Below the pieces are notes generated by a model. The model had not been told where the DNA came from. It searched no databases and was given only the letters and a program-made list of their open reading frames with translations. 39,432 nt of DNA, taken from the NCBI GenBank assembly GCA_002423305.1, contig DIVI01000209.1:1-39432 (forward strand), written 5' to 3'. Made by a program: the position numbers and the translations under genes. The stretch is from Methylococcus sp. UBA6136. Its GTDB lineage: Bacteria; Pseudomonadota; Gammaproteobacteria; Methylococcales; Methylococcaceae. Positions within the stretch are counted from its first letter, which is position 1. Each line of letters begins with the position of its first letter. Below are positions 17,975 through 25,629 of this stretch, piece by piece.

Positions 17975-19248
17975 GGAGGAAAATCGTCTTTTCGCTAGCG
18001 GCGTTTTTTCTGATCCTGGGGCTGGTGGCAATTGGCTACAAGCAAATGAGCGCCTCCGGCAATGCCGGATATGTCATTGTAGGGATCGGCGACTGGGTGC
18101 TGGAAACCTCGCTGTATTTCGTCATCATCTTCATTACTTCCCTTTTTCTTGCCCTCTATTTCGGTATTCGCTTCATGACGGGCGCGGCAAGATTGCCCGA
18201 CTCGATCAAGAAGCGGAATAGTGAGCAGCGCAGCAAACGCTCATTGGAAGCGCTGGTGACCGGGCTCATTGAAACCATCGAAGGCAAGTGGGAAAAAGCC
18301 GAAAGAACCCTGATCCGACACGCCGGGGACAGCAGTCTCCCATTGTTTAACTATCTGACTGCAGCCCGGGCCGCTCATGCGCGGGGTGCCACCGAGCAGC
18401 GCGACGATTACCTGCAATTGGCACGGAAAAGCGCCCCTGAGGCCGAGCTGGCTGTAAGCCTCAGTCGGGTCAAGCTTTTGATGGGATCCCACCAATATGA
18501 ACCCGCTTTGGAGCAGTTGACCGAAATCAACCGGAGTCATGCCAATCATCCCGTAGTCTTGAGAATGATGGGCGATGCCTACATCCAGACCCGCGACTGG
18601 GACGCCCTCCATCATCTGATCCCCGTGCTGCGCGAAGGCAAGCTGATGCCCGAGGCTGAGCTCAGGAGGCTGGAAGTCGAGGCTTATCGAACCTTGCTGG
18701 AAAAGCGGGCTTTGACGCGGGATCCGACGCGGATTCGTGAGATCTGGCGGATGGTGCCGGCCAACGTGAGGACGGAGCAGGCCGTTGTTCTGCCCTACTG
18801 CAAGGGCATGATCGATGCCGGTATGGGTGAGGAGGTTGAGGAAGATCTCCGTCTGGCCCTGGGGCGTGACTGGGACCCCGAATTGCTGAGGCTGTATTCC
18901 GCCATCGAGATGGCCGATGCCTCACGACAGTTGCTCGGTGCCGAGGACTGGCTGGGCCCACACCGGGATGACGCGCAGCTACTCCATGTTCTGGGTGGTT
19001 TTGCGCTGCGCGCCGGCCAATCCGAGAAGGCAACCGAGTATCTGCAACGCAGCCTGACACTGGAGCCGACGATGGAGGCCTGCAAGCTGTTGGGTGACCT
19101 GCTTTATGACAGGAAGGAGGATGTCGCCGCCGGGGTTCTTTACCGACAAGGGCTGAAGCTGTCCGCGAGAGAGCCGGTAGATTCCGCAGCGCTGAGCCAG
19201 GCGGCGGCCATCCTGGCTCCATCTTCCGCGCAGGCCGCAATACCGTAA
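17971..19248 (+). CDS. hemY: HemY-type TPR membrane protein of the heme cluster
   Basis: A 425-residue inner-membrane protein starting at GTG 17971, overlapping the hemDX stop (GTGA). Two hydrophobic helices (about residues 5-23 and 40-66) precede a cytoplasm-like helical-repeat region; TPR-like motifs are seen near the C-terminus (ALRAGQSEKATEYLQRSLTL and LLYDRKEDVAAGVLYRQGL). This is the proteobacterial HemY found after hemX; its exact role in tetrapyrrole metabolism is unsettled, and it is not the protoporphyrinogen oxidase that bears the same name in Bacillus. Confidence 0.9.
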   Translation: MRRKIVFSLAAFFLILGLVAIGYKQMSASGNAGYVIVGIGDWVLETSLYFVIIFITSLFLALYFGIRFMTGAARLPDSIKKRNSEQRSKRSLEALVTGLIETIEGKWEKAERTLIRHAGDSSLPLFNYLTAARAAHARGATEQRDDYLQLARKSAPEAELAVSLSRVKLLMGSHQYEPALEQLTEINRSHANHPVVLRMMGDAYIQTRDWDALHHLIPVLREGKLMPEAELRRLEVEAYRTLLEKRALTRDPTRIREIWRMVPANVRTEQAVVLPYCKGMIDAGMGEEVEEDLRLALGRDWDPELLRLYSAIEMADASRQLLGAEDWLGPHRDDAQLLHVLGGFALRAGQSEKATEYLQRSLTLEPTMEACKLLGDLLYDRKEDVAAGVLYRQGLKLSAREPVDSAALSQAAAILAPSSAQAAIP

Positions 19249-19294
19249 TAAGGTCGCGATGGTCTCGTAACGACGGTCTGGCCGGTTCGACGGC

Positions 19295-20539
19295 ATGCCT
19301 GATATAGATTCCCCCATTATTCGCTGCGAACAGGTCGGCAAGAAATTCCGACGGACGGCGCTGGCCTCTATTCGTTATGGCTTTGCGGACCTGATCCGGC
19401 GACTGTTGCGTCGTAATCTCGGCACGACGCTGCGATCGGATGAGTTTTGGGCCGTGCACGGTGTCAGCTTTGAGGCGCATCGAGGCGAATGTATCGGCAT
19501 CATCGGCCCGAATGGCGCCGGCAAAAGCACCCTCCTGCGTCTCATCAACGGCGAATATCGTCCTGATCAGGGGGGCATCACGCGCAATGGTCCCGTAACC
19601 TCGCTGATACGCCTGGGAGGCGGTCTGCAGCCCTTGCTGACCGGACGCGAAAATATCTATGTCAAGTGCTCGGAGCTGGGCTTCAGCAAAACCGAGACCG
19701 ATGCTCTGCTGGGCCGGATCGTCGAGTTTTCGGGACTCCGGAAATCGCTCGATCAGCCCGTCAAGCGTTATTCCGACGGCATGTACGCCCGGCTGGAGTT
19801 CTCCATCGCCACTGCAGCACCGATGGATATTTTGCTGATCGACGAAGTCCTCGCGGTCGGCGACGTGGCCTTCCAAATGCGCTGTCTGCAGCGTCTGGAC
19901 CAGCTGAAACAGGCCGGCACCACCATTTTGCTAGTCTCCCATTCCGAAATGAATGTGCGGCATATTGCCGATCGCTGCTTGTTGTTGTTCGATGGCGAAG
20001 CCCTGGCGCTGGGCGAAACCGATGCGCTGTTCCGAAAATACTACGAGGCCACCGGATTCCTCGATCGTGCGCTCGAGCCCATGGGGCTGGCGCCGGTGAT
20101 GCCGGCTGATTTCACGGGGAGCTTCCGTTTGACCGGGCTTTCGCTGGAGTGCGGTGGGGCCGGGGATGTGGTCAGGACCGCCCGTCCCCTCCGGCTTCGA
20201 GTGCGCCATGAGGTGGATCCAACGATTGATTCGGCGAGTCTGCTGCTGCAATTCTGGAATCCCAGCGGACTGCTCATGGCCACCTTCGACTCGGAGTTGA
20301 ATGGGGGTTTCGAATGGGGTGAAAGCCGAGAAAGCGTGCTGGAGCTATCCTTTCTCGGCCTTTCGGCGGGGATTTACCGAGTCGCGGGGGGCTTCCGGTC
20401 AGGCGAACACTGGTTGAGTTACCACTCGCACCTGCTCGATCTCCCTGTCACCCAGGCTCATCTCTCTGAGGCCGGCGGTTTGCTCGCCCTGCAAGGTCGT
20501 CTGATGTCCGCCACCCAACGGTCCGATCCTCACTCTTGA
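19295..20539 (+). CDS. ABC ATPase of the Wzt polysaccharide-export type
   Basis: A 414-residue protein. Residues 1 to about 245 form an ABC ATPase: Walker A GPNGAGKST (71-79), signature-like YSDGMYARLEFS, Walker B ILLIDEVLAVGD with Asp183-Glu184, and the switch His in LLVSHSEMNVRH. The C-terminal 150 residues form a beta-rich domain like the O-antigen-binding domain of Wzt, which recognises the finished polysaccharide. The signature and the long N-terminal arm before Walker A fit the Wzt/TagH group. A Wzm-type permease would be expected next door but none is in the window; the gene follows hemY after 46 bases and ends facing a nuclease-family gene. Substrate is unknown. Confidence 0.88.
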   Translation: MPDIDSPIIRCEQVGKKFRRTALASIRYGFADLIRRLLRRNLGTTLRSDEFWAVHGVSFEAHRGECIGIIGPNGAGKSTLLRLINGEYRPDQGGITRNGPVTSLIRLGGGLQPLLTGRENIYVKCSELGFSKTETDALLGRIVEFSGLRKSLDQPVKRYSDGMYARLEFSIATAAPMDILLIDEVLAVGDVAFQMRCLQRLDQLKQAGTTILLVSHSEMNVRHIADRCLLLFDGEALALGETDALFRKYYEATGFLDRALEPMGLAPVMPADFTGSFRLTGLSLECGGAGDVVRTARPLRLRVRHEVDPTIDSASLLLQFWNPSGLLMATFDSELNGGFEWGESRESVLELSFLGLSAGIYRVAGGFRSGEHWLSYHSHLLDLPVTQAHLSEAGGLLALQGRLMSATQRSDPHS

Positions 20540-20578
20540 TGACCCTGCCCTCATTGCCGCCAACAAGGGCAAACCCCT

Positions 20579-20622
20579 TTGGAGTGCAGGTTTCGACAGG
20601 CTCAACCAGCAGGGGATTTATC
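20579..20622. repeat. Possible fragment of a dispersed intergenic repeat
   Basis: Between the convergent ABC ATPase and nuclease-family genes there is a segment containing GTTTCGACAGGCTCAACC (20590-20607). Similar TTCGACAGGCTCA words belong to intergenic repeats seen in many proteobacteria; this is recalled, not searched. The flanks AAACCCCT and AGGGGATTT are nearly complementary and could fold as a long-loop stem. No U-run follows, so I do not call a terminator. Confidence 0.3.
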
Positions 20623-20637
20623 TTGATGCCGGCCAGA

Positions 20638-21462
20638 TCAATGGCTGTGTAGTTTCAGCTCGGGCGGTAGCACGATATCCATGGCAATGGGCAAATGATC
20701 CGAGCAGGCGAAATGCAGCGCCTTCAGATGCTCAACACCCAGGCTGGGCGTGACGAGGATGTGGTCGATCATCCGCTGCGGCTGCCAGCTGGGCCAGGTG
20801 TGCACGACACAGGCAGGATCGCAAAGCTCGGTGGATCGGGTCAGCCGTTGCAGCTCGGGTGAACCGGGCTCGCAGTTGAAATCGCCCATCACCACGGCAT
20901 GCGGATGATGCCCTAGCAGTTCGGCGACAAAGTCCAGTTGTCGCATGCGTGCCCGCTGGCTCAGCGCCAGGTGAACCACGCATACACTTAGCGATTTTTG
21001 AGGTGTATGGCTTTGGCCGAAACGGGCCAGCACCGCGCCGCGCCCGGGCAGCCCGGGCAGTTTGTAATCGAGAATTTCGTAGGGCTTGATTCGGCTCAGC
21101 AGACCGTTGCTATGCATGGCGATGGGACCCATGCGGCGGTTGATCTGGTTATGCCAGTGAGGGAAGCCGCCGTGTTCGGCCAGGTATTGGGTCTGGACGA
21201 TCTTGTGGCTGCGAAGCCCGCCACCATCGACTTCCTGCAAGCCCACGATATCGTAAGGCTTAAGCAGCTGGGCGATGCGGTTGAGATTGGGTAGACGCTT
21301 GCGGCTGGGCCACACATGCCGCCAGCTGCCGGTAATCATGTCCCGGTAGCTGGCGGTATTTATGCCCGTCTGAATGTTGAAGCTGGCCAGCCGCAAACGC
21401 CGTGAATGAGGCAAGTGGGCTTGGTTGGCTGCGTCGGAGAGACGGGGTAATTTCAGGTCCAT
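20638..21462 (-). CDS. Endonuclease/exonuclease/phosphatase family protein
   Basis: A 274-residue protein from ATG 21462 (a GTG at 21468 is an alternative). The EEP fold is marked in order by LASFNIQTGIN, VGLQEVDGG (metal-binding Glu), VVHLAL, GDFNCEPGSPELQRL (Asp-Asn pair), DHILVTPSL and the closing SDHLPIAMDI (Asp-His). These are the residues used to cut phosphodiester bonds or phosphate esters. Substrate is unknown. It lies 57 bases after dsbA, in the order cytochrome c4 - dsbA - EEP also known from pseudomonads, so it may be co-transcribed with them. No signal peptide is evident. Confidence 0.88.
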   Translation of the reverse strand: MDLKLPRLSDAANQAHLPHSRRLRLASFNIQTGINTASYRDMITGSWRHVWPSRKRLPNLNRIAQLLKPYDIVGLQEVDGGGLRSHKIVQTQYLAEHGGFPHWHNQINRRMGPIAMHSNGLLSRIKPYEILDYKLPGLPGRGAVLARFGQSHTPQKSLSVCVVHLALSQRARMRQLDFVAELLGHHPHAVVMGDFNCEPGSPELQRLTRSTELCDPACVVHTWPSWQPQRMIDHILVTPSLGVEHLKALHFACSDHLPIAMDIVLPPELKLHSH

Positions 21463-21519
21463 CTGCACAGCAACGGCCCCGGGCGAGGTTTCTGTGGCCC
21501 TCGCTCGGACGGCCTTAGG

Positions 21520-22167
21520 TCACTTCTTGGCGGCCGGGGCCGATTCCTGCTTGATCAGGGCGTTGGTGATTTCGATCATGCGCGGAAAGGATTTCGCCTT
21601 GCCGGGGCTGACCACGTACTTGCCATTGACGACCAGCGCCGGGGTGCCCGTAATGCCGTACTTAGCCGCCAAGCCGCTGGCCTGACGCATCTTGGAGTCG
21701 ACGGCGAAGGATTTGTATGCCTGATGGAAATCCGCCTCAGCCACGCCATGTGCGGTAAAGAACTTGGCCAGATCTTCCTCCGATTCCAGCTTTTCCCGCT
21801 TATTTTGGATTGCGTCGTAGAAGTCCGCATGCATCTTGTCCAGCACGCCCAGTGTCTCAGCGGTAAAGAACGCCTTGGCATGTGCGGCCCATTGCTCGTT
21901 GAACACGGCCGGCTGACGATGGAAGTCGACCGAGGCCGGCTTCGATTTGATCCACGCATTCAGATCGGGCTCGAAATGGTAGCAATGCGGGCAGCCGTAC
22001 CAGAAAAATTCCAGCACCTCGATCTTGGCCGGATCGGCCGTCGGCATCGGGGGATTGACGAGATCGTAATCCGTGCCTTCCTTGAACTCCTCGGCTTGGG
22101 CTGGCGCAAAGGCAAACGATGCCGCCAGGGCAATGGCGGTCATCAGGCTCGTTAATGCTTTTTTCAT
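21520..22167 (-). CDS. dsbA: Thiol:disulfide interchange protein DsbA
   Basis: A 215-residue periplasmic oxidoreductase. It has a clear signal peptide (MKKALTSLMTAIALAASFAF..., cleavage likely after AQA), the active-site CPHC at Cys59-Cys62 within FFWYGCPHCYHFEP, and the cis-Pro loop in GITGTPALVVNGKYV. DsbA oxidises Cys pairs in proteins entering the periplasm and is itself recharged by DsbB (not in the window). It follows the cytochrome c4 gene by 74 bases on the same strand, a neighbourhood conserved in pseudomonads. Confidence 0.95.
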   Translation of the reverse strand: MKKALTSLMTAIALAASFAFAPAQAEEFKEGTDYDLVNPPMPTADPAKIEVLEFFWYGCPHCYHFEPDLNAWIKSKPASVDFHRQPAVFNEQWAAHAKAFFTAETLGVLDKMHADFYDAIQNKREKLESEEDLAKFFTAHGVAEADFHQAYKSFAVDSKMRQASGLAAKYGITGTPALVVNGKYVVSPGKAKSFPRMIEITNALIKQESAPAAKK

Positions 22168-22241
22168 GCTGTCCTCTTGGGTCGGATATCAGTAAATCAG
22201 GCAGTTCGTCGACCGCCTGCCCGCGATTTCGGGGGCTGGTT

Positions 22242-22844
22242 TCAATGATTCAAGGTGGAGACATACTCCGCGACCGCGCTGATTTCGGCCTCGCTAAGCT
22301 TGGCCGCCACGCTGCGCATCATGGCGTTCATGTCATTGCCGCGTTCGCCCGCCTTGAAATCGTTAAGCGTCTTCTCGACATAGGCGGAGTACTGGCCATG
22401 CAGTTTCGGGAACACCGCCTGTGGGTTGCCGGAACCCGCCGGGCTGTGACAGCCGGAACAGGCTGGGACCCCCGAGGCCGCATTGCCGGCAAGATAGAGG
22501 TTTTTCCCGCGGGCGTTAATGGCGCCACTCTCGGAAGTCGGCTTCTGGGTGGCGTAGAAGGCGGCGATGTCCTGCATGTCGTCCTCGGACAGCGGTTCCG
22601 CCATCGCATTCATGGTCGGTTCTACACGCTTCTGCGTCTTGAAATCCATCAGTTGCTTGTAAATATACGAGGGGTGCTGACCGGCCAGTTTCGGGAAGAT
22701 CGGGGCGGCGCCATTGCCGTCCTCGCCATGGCAGCCGCCGCAGGCCGCGGCCTTTTCCTGGCCTTCCGTCGCATTGCCGGCAGCCTGAGCCAGCAGGGCA
22801 CAACCCATTAGCGCGGCACCCACAGAAAATTTTAAACTCCTCAT
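22242..22844 (-). CDS. Diheme cytochrome c4
   Basis: A 200-residue periplasmic protein with a signal peptide (cleavage likely after AQA, about residue 22) and two similar cytochrome c halves. The heme sites are CGGCH (Cys35-Cys38-His39) and CSGCH in the second half. The axial Met ligands are probably in PTMNAMAEPLSEDDMQDIAAF and DMNAMMRSVAAKLSEAEISAVAEY, which repeat the same pattern. Length and two-domain layout match cytochrome c4, an electron carrier to terminal oxidases (often cbb3 type). It diverges from engB and probably heads a transcript with dsbA. Confidence 0.94.
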   Translation of the reverse strand: MRSLKFSVGAALMGCALLAQAAGNATEGQEKAAACGGCHGEDGNGAAPIFPKLAGQHPSYIYKQLMDFKTQKRVEPTMNAMAEPLSEDDMQDIAAFYATQKPTSESGAINARGKNLYLAGNAASGVPACSGCHSPAGSGNPQAVFPKLHGQYSAYVEKTLNDFKAGERGNDMNAMMRSVAAKLSEAEISAVAEYVSTLNH

Positions 22845-23002
22845 TCCCGCTACCTCGTGTTCTTGTTGGTTATGTTCCGAAGTGGGTAAACCACCGCGCT
22901 CTGGATCAGGCCATGAATCGGGCCATGGACACCGTCTATCGTGGGCTGCCCATAAAATACGGGTACACTAGAAAAGTCAATAATACAGCCTGGTGGAAAC
23001 CT

Positions 23003-23623
23003 TTGAATCCCCTTTATCACAAGGCCAGTTTTCTGGCGAGCGCATCCCGGCTCAACAACGCCCCGGTTGATCAGGGGTTGGAAGTGGCGTTTGCCGGTCG
23101 CTCCAATGCGGGAAAATCCAGCGCCATCAACACGATTACCAACCAGAAGTCGCTGGCCCGCGTCAGCAAGACGCCCGGCCGCACGCAGCTGCTCAATTTC
23201 TTCACGCTGGACGACACCCGCTGTCTCGTTGATCTGCCGGGATACGGCTATGCCAAGGTGCCGGAAGCCATGCACAAGTCCTGGGGCGGCATGATCGAAA
23301 GTTATCTCAGCAAGCGGGAAGCGCTCAAGGGCGTCTTCCTCATCATGGATATCCGCCATCCGCTGACCGACTTCGATCACCGGATGATCGACTGGTGTCA
23401 GCACTTCGGGCTGGCGGTGCATGTGACCCTGACCAAGTCGGACAAGCTCAGCCGCGGCGCGGCCATGGATGTGCTGCACAAGGTGACCGGCGTGTTGAAT
23501 GCACATTACGAGATTCCAGCCACCGTGCAACTTTTTTCCTCATTGAAAAGATCCGGCATCGAAGAAGCGCATGCCGTGCTGGATCAATGGTTCGAAGTGA
23601 GCGTCGGCGCTACCAGGGACTGA
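23003..23623 (+). CDS. engB: Ribosome biogenesis GTPase EngB (YihA)
   Basis: A TRAFAC GTPase of 206 residues if it starts at TTG 23003. That start is preceded by GGTGGA (22992-22997) five bases away and gives the usual EngB N-terminus; an in-frame ATG at 22913 would add 30 residues that do not resemble the family. The G motifs are G1 GRSNAGKSS, G3 DLPGYG and G4 TKSD, with the family-typical LARVSKTPGRTQLLNFF between them. EngB is needed for 50S subunit maturation. It diverges from cytochrome c4 and converges on vapC. Confidence 0.95.
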   Translation: MNPLYHKASFLASASRLNNAPVDQGLEVAFAGRSNAGKSSAINTITNQKSLARVSKTPGRTQLLNFFTLDDTRCLVDLPGYGYAKVPEAMHKSWGGMIESYLSKREALKGVFLIMDIRHPLTDFDHRMIDWCQHFGLAVHVTLTKSDKLSRGAAMDVLHKVTGVLNAHYEIPATVQLFSSLKRSGIEEAHAVLDQWFEVSVGATRD

Positions 23624-23720
23624 CCTGCCGGGGCACGGTCCCGGATTTTGCCGGGGGGTGATTCACTCGGGCAGTCTTTCCGATCCATTTCGAGTCGCCC
23701 GGCGGCAAGGCCACCAAAGC

Positions 23721-24116
23721 TCAGAGGGTCCAGTTCTCCAGCCGTAGCCCTGCCACCCGTGAAAACTCCCGTGTGTTGTTGGTCACCAGGATCGCATCGC
23801 GACTCAGGGCATGGGCGGCGATCATGGTATCCAAGGCGCCGATGGGCTGACCCAGGCGCTCCAGCTCGGCGCGGAGTTCCCCGTATACCCAGATGGCCTT
23901 CTCGTCGAAAGGCAGAATGTCCATCGGTGCCAGAAACATCTCCAGCGCCGCCCGATTTCGTGCCGACTGGCTCTTGGCCACGCCATAGGTCAACTCGGCA
24001 GCCACTATGCTGCAAAGGCCAATTTCTCCCAGACGGTAGTGTTGAAAATGCGCCAGTACCCCGAGTGGTCTGGCATTGATGAGGTAGATACAGATGTTGG
24101 TATCGAGCAGAATCAT
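23721..24116 (-). CDS. vapC: VapC-type PIN-domain toxin ribonuclease
   Basis: A 131-residue PIN-domain protein. The acidic metal-binding positions are visible: Asp5 in MILLDTNICIY, Glu in VAAELTYGV, Asp in LDTMIAAHAL, and the NNTREF segment that carries the last site. VapC toxins cut specific RNAs, often initiator tRNA, when freed from their antitoxin. Its ATG overlaps the stop of the upstream antitoxin gene (ATGA at 24113-24116), the standard antitoxin-first arrangement. All key residues are present, so the toxin looks intact. Confidence 0.93.
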   Translation of the reverse strand: MILLDTNICIYLINARPLGVLAHFQHYRLGEIGLCSIVAAELTYGVAKSQSARNRAALEMFLAPMDILPFDEKAIWVYGELRAELERLGQPIGALDTMIAAHALSRDAILVTNNTREFSRVAGLRLENWTL

Positions 24117-24346
24117 GTCGCAATATCCGGCCGCTGCTGGGTTTCCGGCTGCTCGCGGGACAGCATGAAGTCCGATTCAAAGCTGGCAAGAGCGGCTTCT
24201 AGGGTTGCCCATGGATTATCTACGGGCAGCAGTAGCACGCCATTGCCAAAATGGCGCACCCCAACCTCAGTGCCGGAAAAACGAAACTGCTTGGGCAGGC
24301 GGACGGCCTGGCTGCGGCCAGATTGAAACAGGCGGGCGGTATCCAT
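24113..24346 (-). CDS. vapB: VapB-type AbrB-fold antitoxin
   Basis: A 77-residue antitoxin. The N-terminal swapped-hairpin DNA-binding domain is recognised by ARLFQSGRSQAVRLPKQFRF, the usual VapB/MazE-like opening. The C-terminal part (about residues 48-77) would wrap the toxin. A Shine-Dalgarno AAGGA precedes the ATG. It overlaps vapC by four bases. It probably represses its own promoter just upstream. Confidence 0.92.
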   Translation of the reverse strand: MDTARLFQSGRSQAVRLPKQFRFSGTEVGVRHFGNGVLLLPVDNPWATLEAALASFESDFMLSREQPETQQRPDIAT

Positions 24347-24364
24347 GAGGGATCCTTATCAGGT

Positions 24365-24405
24365 GGATGATCACCAATGGTAGCTATCCAAGCCTTTGAT
24401 GTAAA
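24365..24405 (-). promoter_or_regulatory. Predicted vapBC promoter with possible operator
   Basis: On the minus strand TTTACA (24405-24400, 5 of 6 to the -35 consensus) and TACCAT (24382-24377, 4 of 6 to the -10) are separated by exactly 17 bases, 31 bases before the vapB ATG. Just downstream, GGTGATCATC (24374-24365) is a near palindrome around TGATCA, a plausible VapBC autoregulatory operator. Both are read by eye. Confidence 0.5.
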
Positions 24406-24469
24406 CGATACGGTCAAAGACCCTCAAGCTGGCCTAGTCACCGTGGCTCCCAGGATCTTTCCATTTCAA

Positions 24470-24490
24470 GGCAAAAGCCATCATTTTGCC
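24470..24490. repeat. Short perfect hairpin downstream of the barrel gene
   Basis: GGCAAAA (24470-24476) and TTTTGCC (24484-24490) form a perfect 7-bp stem with a 7-base loop. It lies about 55 bases past the stop of the barrel gene on that gene's strand. No U-run follows, so it is at best a weak terminator or an mRNA-end stabiliser. Confidence 0.4.
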
Positions 24491-24542
24491 AAATGAAGAC
24501 GCGAAGGCAAAAATTGGGGGGTGGAATGACCCTGGGCCATCA

Positions 24543-25373
24543 CTACGGGAACAAGAAATTGAAATTCAGCTGCGCGCCCCATCGCGGGTCCCATAGTCCG
24601 CGTTCGGCGTAATAACGACCCGCCAGCGTGACAACGATATTCTGGCCACCGGGTGCGACCAGAAAACTGGCCGAGGCATTGATCGGCACCGTCCACTGAT
24701 CGGCGTTCCAGTTGTAGGCCGTTTCCGAGTAGAGGCCCAGCGAAACATCCGAGCCAAAAGTGTAGGAAAACCCCGGCTGCAGGAACAGGAATTTCATCGG
24801 CTGGGTGCCATCTCCGGTGCCTACCCCAAACGACTGATTCACGTTAGACCACAGCGTAAATCCCTTCAGCGCATAGATGGTCGCCGGCTGCCAGATCACC
24901 GCCGCTGAAGCGCCCAGACCCCACTGACTTAGGCCGATCAGATTTTGCGTCGCCGTCGGCAGATGCACCGAGGGACCGAAGCCGACCACCAGCGCATCGT
25001 GCGCCAGCGAGCGATTCGGCGTGAAATAAAACTCCAGATCCATGTCCCCGAATCCCAGCTGATTCGGCCCTCCTGGGGAAAGCGCGCTCTGGTAGGTCAT
25101 GTTTACCGTCGTCCGCGTTCGCAGACCCCAGTCCTCGTTGATATCCACCGGAATGATGGGCCGCATGCGGAGCCGGTAGTTGGAGGCGTCATGGGATCCG
25201 ATGCCGGTATCGAAATGGTTCTCGAACTGTACCCGCGGCATAAAGACGAACGGATTCTGGATGTCGTAGAGCAGGCTCCCCGAAGGGATTTTCGACAAAT
25301 GGTCGGCGCGACCGATGCCCGACACCAGCATCAGGCCGATCAATTCAATAAACCGGAATAAGCCTATGGTCAT
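24543..25373 (-). CDS. Outer-membrane beta-barrel protein, substrate unknown
   Basis: A 276-residue protein with a signal peptide (hydrophobic residues 3-19, likely cleavage after GRA) and alternating aromatic strands throughout, ending in FNFLFP; this is the pattern of a 12- to 14-strand outer-membrane barrel. It resembles the loose family annotated as transporter or MetA-pathway phenol-degradation-like proteins, whose function is mostly untested. Segments such as LGFGDMDLEFYFTPN and GFGPSVHLPTAT fit that family. An AGGG Shine-Dalgarno precedes the ATG. It lies between vapBC and a broken kinase gene; nothing nearby points to a substrate. Confidence 0.75.
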   Translation of the reverse strand: MTIGLFRFIELIGLMLVSGIGRADHLSKIPSGSLLYDIQNPFVFMPRVQFENHFDTGIGSHDASNYRLRMRPIIPVDINEDWGLRTRTTVNMTYQSALSPGGPNQLGFGDMDLEFYFTPNRSLAHDALVVGFGPSVHLPTATQNLIGLSQWGLGASAAVIWQPATIYALKGFTLWSNVNQSFGVGTGDGTQPMKFLFLQPGFSYTFGSDVSLGLYSETAYNWNADQWTVPINASASFLVAPGGQNIVVTLAGRYYAERGLWDPRWGAQLNFNFLFP

Positions 25374-25542
25374 GTGCCCTCATCCCGCCGGAGGTCGGTG
25401 GTGATTGACAAGGCTGGCACAATTCTCAGAAAAAACCCACACAAGATTGGAGAGGCCTCACCCCATGGCCTATCTCTCTTCATGGCGAGCATGAGCGAGG
25501 CCATCCAGGGAAGCCGGAGAGGGTGCTAAGGCTAACCCAAGC

Positions 25543-25604
25543 CGGGTGGCCTAAGTATTGGCCCAGGAATCCCTTATTCCGCTTGGCTGCAGTCGGGCCA
25601 CCCG
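25543..25604. repeat. 9-bp inverted repeat downstream of the kinase remnant
   Basis: CGGGTGGCC (25543-25551) and GGCCACCCG (25596-25604) are perfect inverted copies with 44 bases between them. An alternative pairing is CCAAGC (25537-25542) with GCTTGG (25581-25586). The pair sits within 90 bases past the kinase stop. It may fold in the 3' end of that transcript; there is no U-run. Confidence 0.4.
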
Positions 25605-25629
25605 TTGCCGGGATGTCTCGCCATTTCGA

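Noticed and set aside
18662..19876. Long minus-strand frame across hemY and the ABC ATPase
   Set aside because: It spans two well-supported plus-strand genes and has no family resemblance.
22198..22219. CAGGC/GCCTG inverted pair between cytochrome c4 and dsbA
   Set aside because: The stem is only five base pairs and no U-run follows; the two genes are probably co-transcribed.
22845..23002. Promoter for engB with TAAAAT (22953-22958) or TACACT (22964-22969)
   Set aside because: Neither has a fair -35 at 16-18 bases, so I do not list it as a feature.
23628..23649. CCGGG/CCCGG hairpin after engB as a terminator
   Set aside because: The stem is five base pairs and is followed by ATTTTG rather than a clean T-run; too weak to call.
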